Below, piece by piece: positions 32,351 through 40,748 of a DNA stretch of 64,000 nt. The position numbers were made by a program, and so were the translations under genes. Every line of letters starts with the position of its first letter. Within the stretch, counting starts at the first letter, position 1. This DNA comes from Clostridia bacterium (GTDB taxonomy: Bacteria; Bacillota; Clostridia; Oscillospirales; CAG-272), in the NCBI GenBank assembly GCA_017462035.1, contig JAFTRY010000034.1:1-64000 (forward strand), given 5' to 3'. Below the pieces are notes generated by a model. That model did no database searches. It was not told the DNA's origin and worked only from the letters and a program-made list of their open reading frames with translations.

Positions 32351-33349
32351 TTAAAGAAAATGTAAAACACATAAAACAAAAGTAAAATTCAAGAGAGCTT
32401 GAAGTAGTCGGGAAAGAAAATAAGGGCGAAAGGAAAGGGGGAGACCGTCGCATAGGCTGATCATCTGAAAATGAACCGAAAAGCCTGACCAGCCGACGAG
32501 AGCGGCGCAGATCTCTCTTGAAAGAGTCGAAAGAGCGGCAGCGCGAACTACACCGCCGGTCATTTCCCAAGCACCAAGACACAGGGTGAGGAGCGTGGGG
32601 GAGAGAGAGAGTCCCGAGAGGAGATATTCAAGGGTTCCCACAAAGGTAGCGAAGAAAACGACGAAGGCGCAGATTTTCAGCATAGACAGCGCGGAGGTGT
32701 GCACCGCTTGGGGGAGCGCAAGGATTCCTTTGCCTTGTTCCGACGCGGAGTTCATGGTCTCCTTTTTACGCGGCGCGCGCTTGGGAGACGGATGCTTCCG
32801 AAGAAGATTTCCAAGAATTCCCGATACCGCCGCTGAAAGAAGGGTGGAGCCCCAAAGAAGCCACCCGAAGAATCGGGAGTTGAAGAGAGAATAGCCTACG
32901 GTGCTGATGAGAAAAGCGGAGCTGGGGGTGTTGCAAAAGCACAGCAGATATTCAGCCTCCGCTCGATCTACCTCACCTGAACGGTAGAGAGACAGAACAC
33001 AGCGAGTTCCAACGGGGAATCCGCATAGCATTCCCAAAAGTATAGCACAGGCACCCGATTCATTGACTCCAAATAAAAACCGAAAGGGACGCGCTACCAG
33101 CCGTCCCAAGGAATGAGCTGCTCCCGTACTTACAATCAGCTCCGACAGGACCATGAACGGAAATAAAGAGGGAATCAGTGAGGTAGCGCAGAGTTGAAGT
33201 CCTTCCGTCATGGAGCGGATGGCAAGATCTGCGTTGCGAAGCAAAAGAATCAAAGAAAAAAGAGCGAACCACCCAAGGATCCAGGCTCCCGGAAGAGTAC
33301 ACCGGATACCAATGGGGCTTTTTTGGTTTTTTTGAAGGGGTTCGGTCAT
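32351..33349 (-). CDS. ylbJ: Sporulation integral membrane protein YlbJ-like
   Basis: A 332-residue membrane protein of the nucleoside-recognition (Gate) family with about eight hydrophobic segments. The LIPSLFPFMVLSELI and LLGMLCGFPVGTR blocks match YlbJ, which is needed for the spore cortex in Bacillus and is made under sigma-E. GAGGAGGG precedes the ATG. A sigma-E-like promoter lies upstream (33395-33423). It is divergent from yqfC-yqfD, also sigma-E regulon genes in Bacillus. A spore maturation protein of the SpmA/B type is the alternative. Confidence 0.87.
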   Translation of the reverse strand: MTEPLQKNQKSPIGIRCTLPGAWILGWFALFSLILLLRNADLAIRSMTEGLQLCATSLIPSLFPFMVLSELIVSTGAAHSLGRLVARPFRFLFGVNESGACAILLGMLCGFPVGTRCVLSLYRSGEVDRAEAEYLLCFCNTPSSAFLISTVGYSLFNSRFFGWLLWGSTLLSAAVSGILGNLLRKHPSPKRAPRKKETMNSASEQGKGILALPQAVHTSALSMLKICAFVVFFATFVGTLEYLLSGLSLSPTLLTLCLGAWEMTGGVVRAAALSTLSREICAALVGWSGFSVHFQMISLCDGLPLSFRPYFLSRLLQALLNFTFVLCVLHFL

Positions 33350-33394
33350 GGGGGTCCCTCCTCAATCATAAAATGGAGACAAAGCACTTGATAA

Positions 33395-33423
33395 ATTTTA
33401 CGGGGCTTTACGAAAAAATATGC
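33395..33423 (-). promoter_or_regulatory. Candidate sigma-E promoter of ylbJ
   Basis: On the minus strand GCATATT (33423-33417) fits the sigma-E -35 pattern KMATATW exactly. After 14 bp, CGTAAAAT (33402-33395) matches the -10 pattern CATACAHT at 6 of 8 positions. The start of transcription would be about 38 nt before the ylbJ ATG. Confidence 0.45.
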
Positions 33424-33433
33424 GGAGGATACC

Positions 33434-33742
33434 ATGAATAGAAAAAAACGCAGAACAGCGGAACGGGGTGAGAGAGCGGATCTGAGAGAGCGTTTATGCC
33501 GACGCTTGGATCTTCCCCCGGATTGCTTGCCGGGGGTGGGGCTCGTGGAACTGAGAGGACAAAATTCCATGACAGTAAAGGGATGCGGAAAAATTCTGAC
33601 CTATACGCCAGAGTTGATACGGATCGGACTCAAAAAAGGAGTGTTGTGCGTACGGGGGCGGCGGCTTTGTTGCACGTCGTATTACGTGGGAGCGGTTGGG
33701 GTCGACGGTTGGATCTGCGGCGTAAGCTTTGAGGAGGAGTGA
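33434..33742 (+). CDS. yqfC: Sporulation protein YqfC
   Basis: A 102-residue protein. The LPGVGLVELRGQNSMTVKGC segment followed by GKILTYTPELIRIGLKKGVL is the YqfC pattern. Bacillus yqfC is made in the mother cell under sigma-E and is needed for efficient sporulation. The N-terminus is unusually basic (NRKKRRTAERGERAD). GGAGG precedes the ATG. It ends 1 nt before yqfD. Confidence 0.92.
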   Translation: MNRKKRRTAERGERADLRERLCRRLDLPPDCLPGVGLVELRGQNSMTVKGCGKILTYTPELIRIGLKKGVLCVRGRRLCCTSYYVGAVGVDGWICGVSFEEE

Positions 33743-33743
33743 G

Positions 33744-34925
33744 ATGATTCGTCCTTTTCTTTTTTTGGGCGGATATTGCCGGCTGAGCTTTCCTCGCCAA
33801 TGGGCGGCTGAGATCCTGAATTTTTGCGGAAGTGCAGGGCTGATCTATCGTTCTCCCGAGTTTTCGGAGGAGGAATTTACGTTACTCTGTTCTCGCGCTA
33901 CCGCTAAACGGTTAGAGGCGGTATACGCCGTCACGAAGAAGGAAGAATTCGGATTTCCGTCTGTGCTTGGGCGTTACCGATGCCGTCCGGGAATTTGGAT
34001 CGGATTGCTTTTGTCCATCCTCTTGATTTGGGGATCCGGCCAGGTGATCTGGCAGATTCAGATCATAGGCAATGAACAGGTCAGCGACAAAGAGGTGCTG
34101 GAGCAACTAGCACTTTGTGGAATGGAGGTGGGAGATTCCATCGCCTCGTTGGATACGGCAGTATTGGAGAATCGAATGCTCATCGAATCGGATACGATCT
34201 CTTGGATCAGTATCAACCTCTTGGGAACGGTAGCGGAGGTAGAGGTCAGGGAGGTGTTACCGGAACCGGAGGAAGCGTACTATGATGCTGCCAACCTGGT
34301 GGCATCGCGATCAGGTGTGATCCAGTGGCTGGAGGATACCAGAGGAAATGTGGCGGTCCAGGTAGGGGACGTGGTAGGAGAGGGGGATCTGCTGGTTGGC
34401 GGCTTGTATTCTCCTGAAGGAGGTGGCTTGCGGTATACCGTTGCGAAAGGAAAGGTCGTTGCCAAAACCGAGCGAAGCTTTGACGTGACAATTCCTCTCA
34501 CGTATGAACAAAAAGTATACACGGGGGAGGTAAAAGTTGAAAAATATTTGATTTTCTTCAAAAAAGAAATAAAATTTTTCGGAAACACTGGAAATTTATA
34601 TGAGAGATGTGATACAATAGATACGGTGGAGTATTTTGAAATGCCGGGGCAGGTGAGCTTACCCGTGGGAATCCGTACAGTGCGCTACTTGGAGTACGAT
34701 TTGGAGGAGACGACACGGGACGAGGAGACGGTGATCCGTCTGGCTTACGAAAAGCTAAGGCTTCAAATGGAGGGGACGGTTTCCGAGGGAATGCTTCTGC
34801 GCAAGCAGCTTACCGAGAACTGGGAGACCGATACGTTTCTGCTTCACTGCCGAGCAGAATATTTGGAAAATATCGCGCAAACGAAGGAAATAAAAATTGA
34901 TGGAACAAAGAATCGTAAAAATTGA
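33744..34925 (+). CDS. yqfD: Sporulation protein YqfD
   Basis: A 393-residue membrane protein. An N-terminal cytoplasmic domain (about 1-80) leads to one transmembrane segment (GIWIGLLLSILLIWGSGQVIW). The extracytoplasmic part begins IQIIGNEQVSDKEVLEQL, a POTRA-like segment, and carries a VQVGDVVGEGDLLVGG stretch. YqfD is a sigma-E-dependent sporulation protein. AGGAGG precedes the ATG at 33744. It overlaps phoH by 26 bp. Confidence 0.92.
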   Translation: MIRPFLFLGGYCRLSFPRQWAAEILNFCGSAGLIYRSPEFSEEEFTLLCSRATAKRLEAVYAVTKKEEFGFPSVLGRYRCRPGIWIGLLLSILLIWGSGQVIWQIQIIGNEQVSDKEVLEQLALCGMEVGDSIASLDTAVLENRMLIESDTISWISINLLGTVAEVEVREVLPEPEEAYYDAANLVASRSGVIQWLEDTRGNVAVQVGDVVGEGDLLVGGLYSPEGGGLRYTVAKGKVVAKTERSFDVTIPLTYEQKVYTGEVKVEKYLIFFKKEIKFFGNTGNLYERCDTIDTVEYFEMPGQVSLPVGIRTVRYLEYDLEETTRDEETVIRLAYEKLRLQMEGTVSEGMLLRKQLTENWETDTFLLHCRAEYLENIAQTKEIKIDGTKNRKN

Positions 34926-35943
34926 ATCGAGTGAGCAGACCGCCCGCCTGTTCGGAAGCTATGATGTCAATGTGCGGATGCTGGAAAAGGCATTTGCTGT
35001 ATCGATCCGAAACCGTTCGGGAGCGGACGGAGACGCGGTGATGATCTGCGGTGAGGACGGAGAAGAGGTTCGCCTTGCCGTGGGCGCGGTTCGCCGACTG
35101 GTGGATATGGCAAGGTTCCACGAGGAGCTGAGCGAACAGCAGGTTGGTTATGTGATTGATATGATGCGAGCGGGGAAGGAAGATGAGCTGGCAACGCTGG
35201 AAAAGGACTGTATTTGCCTGACCACCCGCGGAAAGCCCATTAAGGCTAAGACCGTAGGTCAAAAGAAGTATGTTCAATCCATTGAAAAAAACACGGTTGT
35301 CTTTGGCATTGGTCCCGCCGGAACGGGCAAGACCTTTTTGGCAGTTGCTATGGCGGTTCGTGCCCTGCGGGAAAAGCAGGTGAGCCGTATCATTCTTACC
35401 CGTCCCGCTATTGAAGCGGGAGAAAAGCTCGGTTTTTTGCCGGGAGACCTGCAAAGTAAGATCGATCCCTATCTTCGTCCTTTGTACGATGCCCTTTATG
35501 AAATGTTGGGTTCCGAGAACTATCAGCGCCAGCTGGAGAAGGGCGTGATCGAAATCGCGCCTCTGGCTTATATGAGAGGACGGACGCTGGACGATAGCTT
35601 TATTATTCTGGACGAAGCGCAAAATGCCACGCCGGAGCAGATGAAGATGTTTTTGACCCGTCTGGGCTTTAACTCCAAGGCGGTGGTGACGGGAGACCTG
35701 ACTCAAACCGACCTGCCCTCTTCACAAAAGAGCGGACTTTCGGTGGCGGTTAAGATTCTGGAAGGGGTGGAGGATATCGGAATCCACGCCTTTACTGATC
35801 GGGATGTGGTGCGGCACCAGTTGGTACAGCGGATTATTCGCGCCTATGAGACATACGAAAAAAAAGAACAAGAAAAAAAGTCCGCGGGAACCGTTAAATA
35901 TCGGGCGGATCGCCGGGGCGGAACGGAGAACAGAAAGTCATGA
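34900..35943 (+). CDS. phoH: PhoH family ATPase
   Basis: A 347-residue ATPase of the PhoH family. Walker A is GPAGTGKT and Walker B is FIILDEAQNAT. The QKKYVQSIEKNTVVFGIG lead-in and the TGDLTQTDLP segment are typical. PhoH proteins are linked to RNA metabolism and are found next to ybeY. The ATG at 34900 has AAGGAA 10 nt upstream; the TTG just before it (34897) is an alternative. It overlaps yqfD, and its stop overlaps the ybeY start. Confidence 0.94.
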   Translation: MEQRIVKIESSEQTARLFGSYDVNVRMLEKAFAVSIRNRSGADGDAVMICGEDGEEVRLAVGAVRRLVDMARFHEELSEQQVGYVIDMMRAGKEDELATLEKDCICLTTRGKPIKAKTVGQKKYVQSIEKNTVVFGIGPAGTGKTFLAVAMAVRALREKQVSRIILTRPAIEAGEKLGFLPGDLQSKIDPYLRPLYDALYEMLGSENYQRQLEKGVIEIAPLAYMRGRTLDDSFIILDEAQNATPEQMKMFLTRLGFNSKAVVTGDLTQTDLPSSQKSGLSVAVKILEGVEDIGIHAFTDRDVVRHQLVQRIIRAYETYEKKEQEKKSAGTVKYRADRRGGTENRKS

Positions 35944-36425
35944 AGCCAAGGATTATGATCTATTTTACCAATGAGCAGGAAAAGCTTCCCATTACGTATG
36001 GTTTAAAGCGGCTGATCCGTCAGGCAGTGGTGGCTACATTGGTCTATGAGGGATTTGAAAACGACTGTCAAGTGTCGGTGACCTTTACCGATAACCGAGG
36101 AATTCAGATGTTGAATCATCAATACCGTCAGTTAGATCGGGAAACCGACGTTCTATCCTTCCCCCTTTTGTCCTTTGACGGAACCGATGAGCCCCCCGCC
36201 GATGAGCCGGAACTAATGCTGGGCGATATTGTACTTTCCCTCGAGAAAACGGCGGCACAGGCGGAGGAATTCGGACATAGCTTCGAGAGAGAGGCGGCTT
36301 TTCTTTGCGTTCACTCCATGTTGCATCTGATGGGATATGATCATGTGAATAATGCCGAGGAAGAGAAGGAAATGAGAAAGAGACAGAGAGAGATCCTGGA
36401 TTCCATGGGACTTTCGGTCAAGTGA
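35940..36425 (+). CDS. ybeY: Endoribonuclease YbeY
   Basis: A 161-residue rRNA maturation RNase. The zinc-binding motif H-x3-H-x5-H is HSMLHLMGYDH, and the RETDVLSFPL segment is conserved. It acts in 16S rRNA 3' processing and ribosome quality control. The ATG overlaps the phoH stop (ATGA). In many Clostridia yqfF (pgpH) separates phoH and ybeY, and dgkA and cdd separate ybeY and era; none is present here. Confidence 0.95.
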   Translation: MKPRIMIYFTNEQEKLPITYGLKRLIRQAVVATLVYEGFENDCQVSVTFTDNRGIQMLNHQYRQLDRETDVLSFPLLSFDGTDEPPADEPELMLGDIVLSLEKTAAQAEEFGHSFEREAAFLCVHSMLHLMGYDHVNNAEEEKEMRKRQREILDSMGLSVK

Positions 36426-36441
36426 AATGGAGAGGAAAATA

Positions 36442-37329
36442 ATGAAAAAGACAGGATTTATTGCAATTGTAGGACGCCCAAACGTAGGAAAATCCACGCT
36501 GATGAACTCGATCTTGGGTGAAAAAGTAGCCATCGTTTCCAATAAACCGCAGACTACGAGAAACCGTATTACAGGTATCTATACCCGCGGAGAGGAGCAG
36601 TTCGTCTTTCTGGATACACCGGGTATGCATACGCCCAAGAACTCCTTGGGCGAATACATGGTTAAGGAAGCCGATAGCTCCATGCGAGAAGCAGACGCAG
36701 TGGTGCTGGTGGTGGATACGGGAAAGGACATTTCTTCCGTAGAGGAGAACGTGGTCGCCTATTTGAAAAAGAGTGGGATCCCGGCGGTATTGGCACTGAA
36801 TAAGATCGACCAGTATGATCGAGAAAAGCTTGCGGAGACGATTCAAGCTTACGCAGACAAGCACGATTTTGCCGCCTTCGTTCCCATCAGTGCCCGAAGC
36901 GGCAAGAACGTACCTGAGCTCTTAGATGAGTGCGCCAAGTTTTTAGAGGAATCTCCCTGGTTTTTCCCTGAGGATATGATCACCGATCAGCCGGAGCGTC
37001 AACTGGCGGCGGAGATCATTCGCGAAAAGATCCTGAGAACCTTAAATAAAGAGGTACCTCACGGGACGGCGGTGGTTATTGAGGAGTTTAAGGATGAGGA
37101 TACTCTGATTCGGATCCGTGCTGAGATCTTCTGCGAAAAGGCATCTCATAAGGGGATCATCGTGGGTAAGAACGGAGCTTCTCTCAAGCTTATCGGAAGC
37201 TATGCCCGTGAGGATCTGGAAAAGATGCTGGGAACCAAGGTTTATTTGAATCTATGGGTAAAGGTCAAGGAAAATTGGCGCGAGAGTGCCAGAACCGTTG
37301 GCAACTTCGGTTATCGAGACGAAACATGA
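36442..37329 (+). CDS. era: GTPase Era
   Basis: A 295-residue GTPase that assists 16S rRNA maturation and 30S assembly. G1 is GRPNVGKS (11-18), G3 is DTPG, and G4 is NKID. The C-terminal KH domain includes the conserved KGIIVGKNGASLKLIGSYAR. GGAGAGG is 6 nt before the ATG at 36442; the earlier ATG at 36427 has no ribosome binding site. It follows ybeY by 16 bp. Confidence 0.96.
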   Translation: MKKTGFIAIVGRPNVGKSTLMNSILGEKVAIVSNKPQTTRNRITGIYTRGEEQFVFLDTPGMHTPKNSLGEYMVKEADSSMREADAVVLVVDTGKDISSVEENVVAYLKKSGIPAVLALNKIDQYDREKLAETIQAYADKHDFAAFVPISARSGKNVPELLDECAKFLEESPWFFPEDMITDQPERQLAAEIIREKILRTLNKEVPHGTAVVIEEFKDEDTLIRIRAEIFCEKASHKGIIVGKNGASLKLIGSYAREDLEKMLGTKVYLNLWVKVKENWRESARTVGNFGYRDET

Positions 37330-37336
37330 GTCGCCT

Positions 37337-38134
37337 ATGAAGAAAACAGTAGACGGTCTGATTCTGCGCGAAGTCCCGCTGGGGGAATATGACAAGCTGC
37401 TGACCGTGTTGACCGCTCGGGATGGACAGGTTTTGATGACGGCGAAGGGAGCCCGCTCTATGCATAGTAAGGTGATGCCCGTCTGCCGACTGTTTACCTA
37501 CGCCAATTTGGAATACTATGAACGAAATGACCGTCGCTGGGTGTCCGGAGGGTCGGTCAACGATAGTTTTTTTGGCTTAAATGAGGATCTGGAGGGCTTT
37601 TCTTTGGCATCGTATTTGTTACAGGTAGCCACCGAGATTACAGGAGAGGGTGTGCCTGCGGATGAGATCCTTCGAATGACTCTGAATACACTTTACCTGA
37701 TCGAAAAAAAAGGGAAGCCTTATGAGCAGATCAAGGGAGTATATGAGTGGTTTGCGGCAAAGACCTCCGGCTTTGAGCCCGATCTGAGCGGTTGTGCGGA
37801 GTGCCGCTGCGGAGGGGGAGAGGATCTTTGGCTTGACGTGATGAACGGGCATCTGATCTGCTCCGAATGTCTGCGTAAGCGGGCCGGAAATCTGGCACTT
37901 CCCGAGCTTGATGCCTATCAGGCAAGAAATATTCTTCTTCCACTGGATCCCTCCACCCTGGCGAGCCTACGGTATGTAACCGTCGCGCCCCTGTCGCGTA
38001 TCTTTGCTTTTTCTCTGACAGAGGAAAGTCTTGCTTGCTTCGGACGGGTAACCGAGACCTACCTTTTGAACCATTTGGAACGAAGCTTCGATGCCTTAGA
38101 ATTTTACCATTCCGTCCGTCAACCAATGAAATAA
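37337..38134 (+). CDS. recO: DNA repair protein RecO
   Basis: A 265-residue RecO of the recF pathway, which loads RecA at gaps. The N-terminal OB fold opens TVDGLILREVPLGEYDKLLTVLT. A zinc finger is formed by CAEC and, after about 20 residues, CSEC. No strong ribosome binding site is seen before the ATG at 37337, only 7 bp after the era stop codon, so translation may be coupled to era. Confidence 0.92.
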   Translation: MKKTVDGLILREVPLGEYDKLLTVLTARDGQVLMTAKGARSMHSKVMPVCRLFTYANLEYYERNDRRWVSGGSVNDSFFGLNEDLEGFSLASYLLQVATEITGEGVPADEILRMTLNTLYLIEKKGKPYEQIKGVYEWFAAKTSGFEPDLSGCAECRCGGGEDLWLDVMNGHLICSECLRKRAGNLALPELDAYQARNILLPLDPSTLASLRYVTVAPLSRIFAFSLTEESLACFGRVTETYLLNHLERSFDALEFYHSVRQPMK

Positions 38135-38154
38135 ACAATTATATAAAGGAACCT

Positions 38155-40539
38155 ATGAACATTACAGAAAAAACACTGAAGACTCTGGAATTTGATAAGA
38201 TTCGGGTCATGCTGGCACAGGCATGCCCCACATCCGGGGCAGCACAGCTTGCGGAGATGCTTACTCCTGCGGATCATGTGGATCTGGTCCGGAAAAGACA
38301 GACTCGCACCACCGATGCCCGCCGTTTGTCGGATGCCAAAGGAATGCCTTCCTTCGGAAGCGTGACCGAGATGGGGGATATTTGCGAGCGAGCGCAAAAG
38401 GGAGCCATTCTGACCCCCAGAGAGTTGATGGATGTGGCAGCTGTCCTTCGGGTTTCCCGATCTCTGTTGGATTATATTCACGCTAACCGTCTCTTTCCCA
38501 CTGTGTTGGACGAGGTGTTTGAGCGGTTGCTTCCAAACCGTCAGTTAGAGGAGCGGATCACCCGTTCCATTCTCTCCGAGGATCTCATTGCTGACGAAGC
38601 GAGTCCCGCGCTGGCAGATATTCGCCGCAAGATTCGGGTCGCCAACGGACGGATCAAGGAGACGCTTGCCAAATACATCAGCGGCGGATACTCCAAATAC
38701 CTCCAGGACAATCTGGTAACGCAGAGAAATGGACGGTACGTGATCCCGGTAAAGGCGGAATGCCGAAATGATGTCAAGGGATTGATCCACGATACCTCCT
38801 CCTCGGGTGCTACGATTTTCGTGGAGCCCATGGCGGTGGTAGATGCCAATAACGAGCTGAGAATGTTGGAATCCAAGGAACAGCATGAGATCGAACGGAT
38901 CCTCGCGGAGCTTTCGGGAGAGGTGTCGGATATGGCGGCGACCTTATCGCTGAATTACCGAAACATCACCGAGCTTGCCTTTGTGTTTGGATGCGCCGAG
39001 CTGTCACGGCGGATGGACGGCGTGGAGCCCGGGATCACAGAGGAAAGAGTTTGCTGTCTTTGTCGGGCAAGACATCCCTTGATCGACAAAAAAACGGTGG
39101 TGCCGATCTCTCTGGAGCTGGGCAGGGATTACGATACCCTTATTATTACCGGTCCCAATACGGGAGGTAAAACGGTTACGCTAAAGACTCTAGGGCTTTT
39201 CGCCGCTATGGCGCAATCGGGGCTTCATCTGCCTGCTGAGGAGGGAACCTCCCTTTGCCTTTTTGAGAAGATTTTGGTGGATCTGGGAGATGAGCAAAGC
39301 ATAGAGCAGTCCCTGTCTACCTTCTCCGCTCATATGGTCAACATCGTCAATGTGGTTGCCGAACGAAATAACCGTACTCTTGTTCTCTTCGATGAGCTGG
39401 GTGCCGGTACCGATCCTGTAGAGGGGGCGGCTCTGGCTGTGGCGGTGATTGAGGATATGCGAAGCGCGGGAGCACTTTGCGTGGCGACGACACACTATAC
39501 CGAGCTGAAAACCTATGCTTTGGATACCGAGGGAGTGTGTAACGCTTCTTGTGAATTTGACGTGGAGACTCTTCGCCCTACCTACCGATTGCTCATCGGA
39601 ACCCCCGGTAAGTCCAACGCCTTTGCGATTTCGGAAAAGTTGGGCTTGCCCACGCGGATCATTGAGCGAGCCAATGCTTGCATTGGCGGAGATAATAAAC
39701 GGCTCGAAAAGGTTTTGGGAGAGCTGGAGGCAAGCAGATTGCAGGCAGAACGCCAGCGTGAGCAGGCAGAGGAGCTGAGACGGCAGGCGGAGGCTTATCG
39801 GGCGGAGACCGACGAGATTGTTGCCAAGCGCCTTGCCGCTTCTGAAAAGGAAGTGGAGCAGGCGAGACGTAAGGCGCAGAATATGGTGGAAAGTGCCAAG
39901 GCGTCCAGCGAGTATATTATGGAGCAAATGGATAGGCTCCGGAAGGCGCGAGAGTCCGAAAGACTGGGAGAAGAGTTGGCAAAAGCCCGCCGCGAAATCC
40001 GAGAGCATTTGCGGAGTCACGGTGATGCTTACGATCCGGTGGAGGTACGGAAGGTAGAAAACTACGTGCTTCCGAGAAAATTACGTCGGGGTGACGAGGT
40101 TTTGATCGTCAGCTTGGGTAAGAAGGCGACGCTTCTGGAGGATCCTGACCGCTCCGGCAAGGTGACGGTGCAGGCGGGAATTATTAAGACCAAGGTTGCC
40201 CTTGGAGATTTGCAGCTGATCGAGGAAGAGATACAGGTAAAGAGCGGCGGCGTGAAGAAAAAGGCTGCGGACTATCGTGTTACAGTCAGCCGTGATTTCA
40301 AGGATGAGATCCATTTGCGCGGTATGACGGGAGACGAAGCCTGGAATGCTGTGGATAAGTACTTTGACGAGGCGCAGATCGCCGGCTTCCATACGGTGCG
40401 GTTGGTTCACGGAAAGGGAACAGGGGCTTTGAAGGCGGCACTTTGGAAATACTTGAAGACAGACCGGCGTGTCGCATCCTTCCGAATCGGTCAATTTGGT
40501 GAAGGGGACGGAGGCGTTACGGTCGTAGAGTTGAAATAA
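38155..40539 (+). CDS. mutS2: Endonuclease MutS2
   Basis: A 794-residue MutS2. The core has Walker A GPNTGGKT (about 333-340) and Walker B LVLFDELGAGTDP. A long coiled-coil rich in Glu, Arg and Gln (about 510-640) precedes a C-terminal Smr nuclease domain with IHLRGMTGDEAW and HGKGTGAL. MutS2 suppresses recombination and can split collided ribosomes. AAAGGA precedes the ATG. It follows recO by 20 bp and ends the long yqfC-to-mutS2 gene run. Confidence 0.95.
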   Translation: MNITEKTLKTLEFDKIRVMLAQACPTSGAAQLAEMLTPADHVDLVRKRQTRTTDARRLSDAKGMPSFGSVTEMGDICERAQKGAILTPRELMDVAAVLRVSRSLLDYIHANRLFPTVLDEVFERLLPNRQLEERITRSILSEDLIADEASPALADIRRKIRVANGRIKETLAKYISGGYSKYLQDNLVTQRNGRYVIPVKAECRNDVKGLIHDTSSSGATIFVEPMAVVDANNELRMLESKEQHEIERILAELSGEVSDMAATLSLNYRNITELAFVFGCAELSRRMDGVEPGITEERVCCLCRARHPLIDKKTVVPISLELGRDYDTLIITGPNTGGKTVTLKTLGLFAAMAQSGLHLPAEEGTSLCLFEKILVDLGDEQSIEQSLSTFSAHMVNIVNVVAERNNRTLVLFDELGAGTDPVEGAALAVAVIEDMRSAGALCVATTHYTELKTYALDTEGVCNASCEFDVETLRPTYRLLIGTPGKSNAFAISEKLGLPTRIIERANACIGGDNKRLEKVLGELEASRLQAERQREQAEELRRQAEAYRAETDEIVAKRLAASEKEVEQARRKAQNMVESAKASSEYIMEQMDRLRKARESERLGEELAKARREIREHLRSHGDAYDPVEVRKVENYVLPRKLRRGDEVLIVSLGKKATLLEDPDRSGKVTVQAGIIKTKVALGDLQLIEEEIQVKSGGVKKKAADYRVTVSRDFKDEIHLRGMTGDEAWNAVDKYFDEAQIAGFHTVRLVHGKGTGALKAALWKYLKTDRRVASFRIGQFGEGDGGVTVVELK

Positions 40540-40572
40540 AGGGAGGGGAACTTTTACATGCCGGCATGCATA

Positions 40573-40600
40573 AAAAGCACAAGGTTTCAAGCTTTTGTTT
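40573..40600 (+). terminator. Weak terminator after mutS2
   Basis: A 6-bp stem AAAAGC/GCTTTT with a 12-nt loop is followed by a T-rich stretch. It lies inside 8-bp arms TGCATAAA (40567-40574) and TTTATGCA (40608-40615). A 12-bp palindrome (40557-40568) lies just before. Confidence 0.35.
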
Positions 40601-40660
40601 CCTTTCGTTTATGCAAAGTTCTGTTTCACGGTTTTTTGACAAAAAAATTGCAAAAATTGC

Positions 40661-40689
40661 TTGTCTATTGAAGGAAACTGTGGTATAAT
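40661..40689 (+). promoter_or_regulatory. Promoter of the PRPP synthetase gene
   Basis: TTGTCT (40661-40666) and TATAAT (40684-40689) are separated by 17 bp. Confidence 0.75.
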
Positions 40690-40748
40690 GGTACTGTCAA
40701 GTGGCATCCCAAAATTATGAATAATAAACAGTCGGAGGAAAATCGCTT

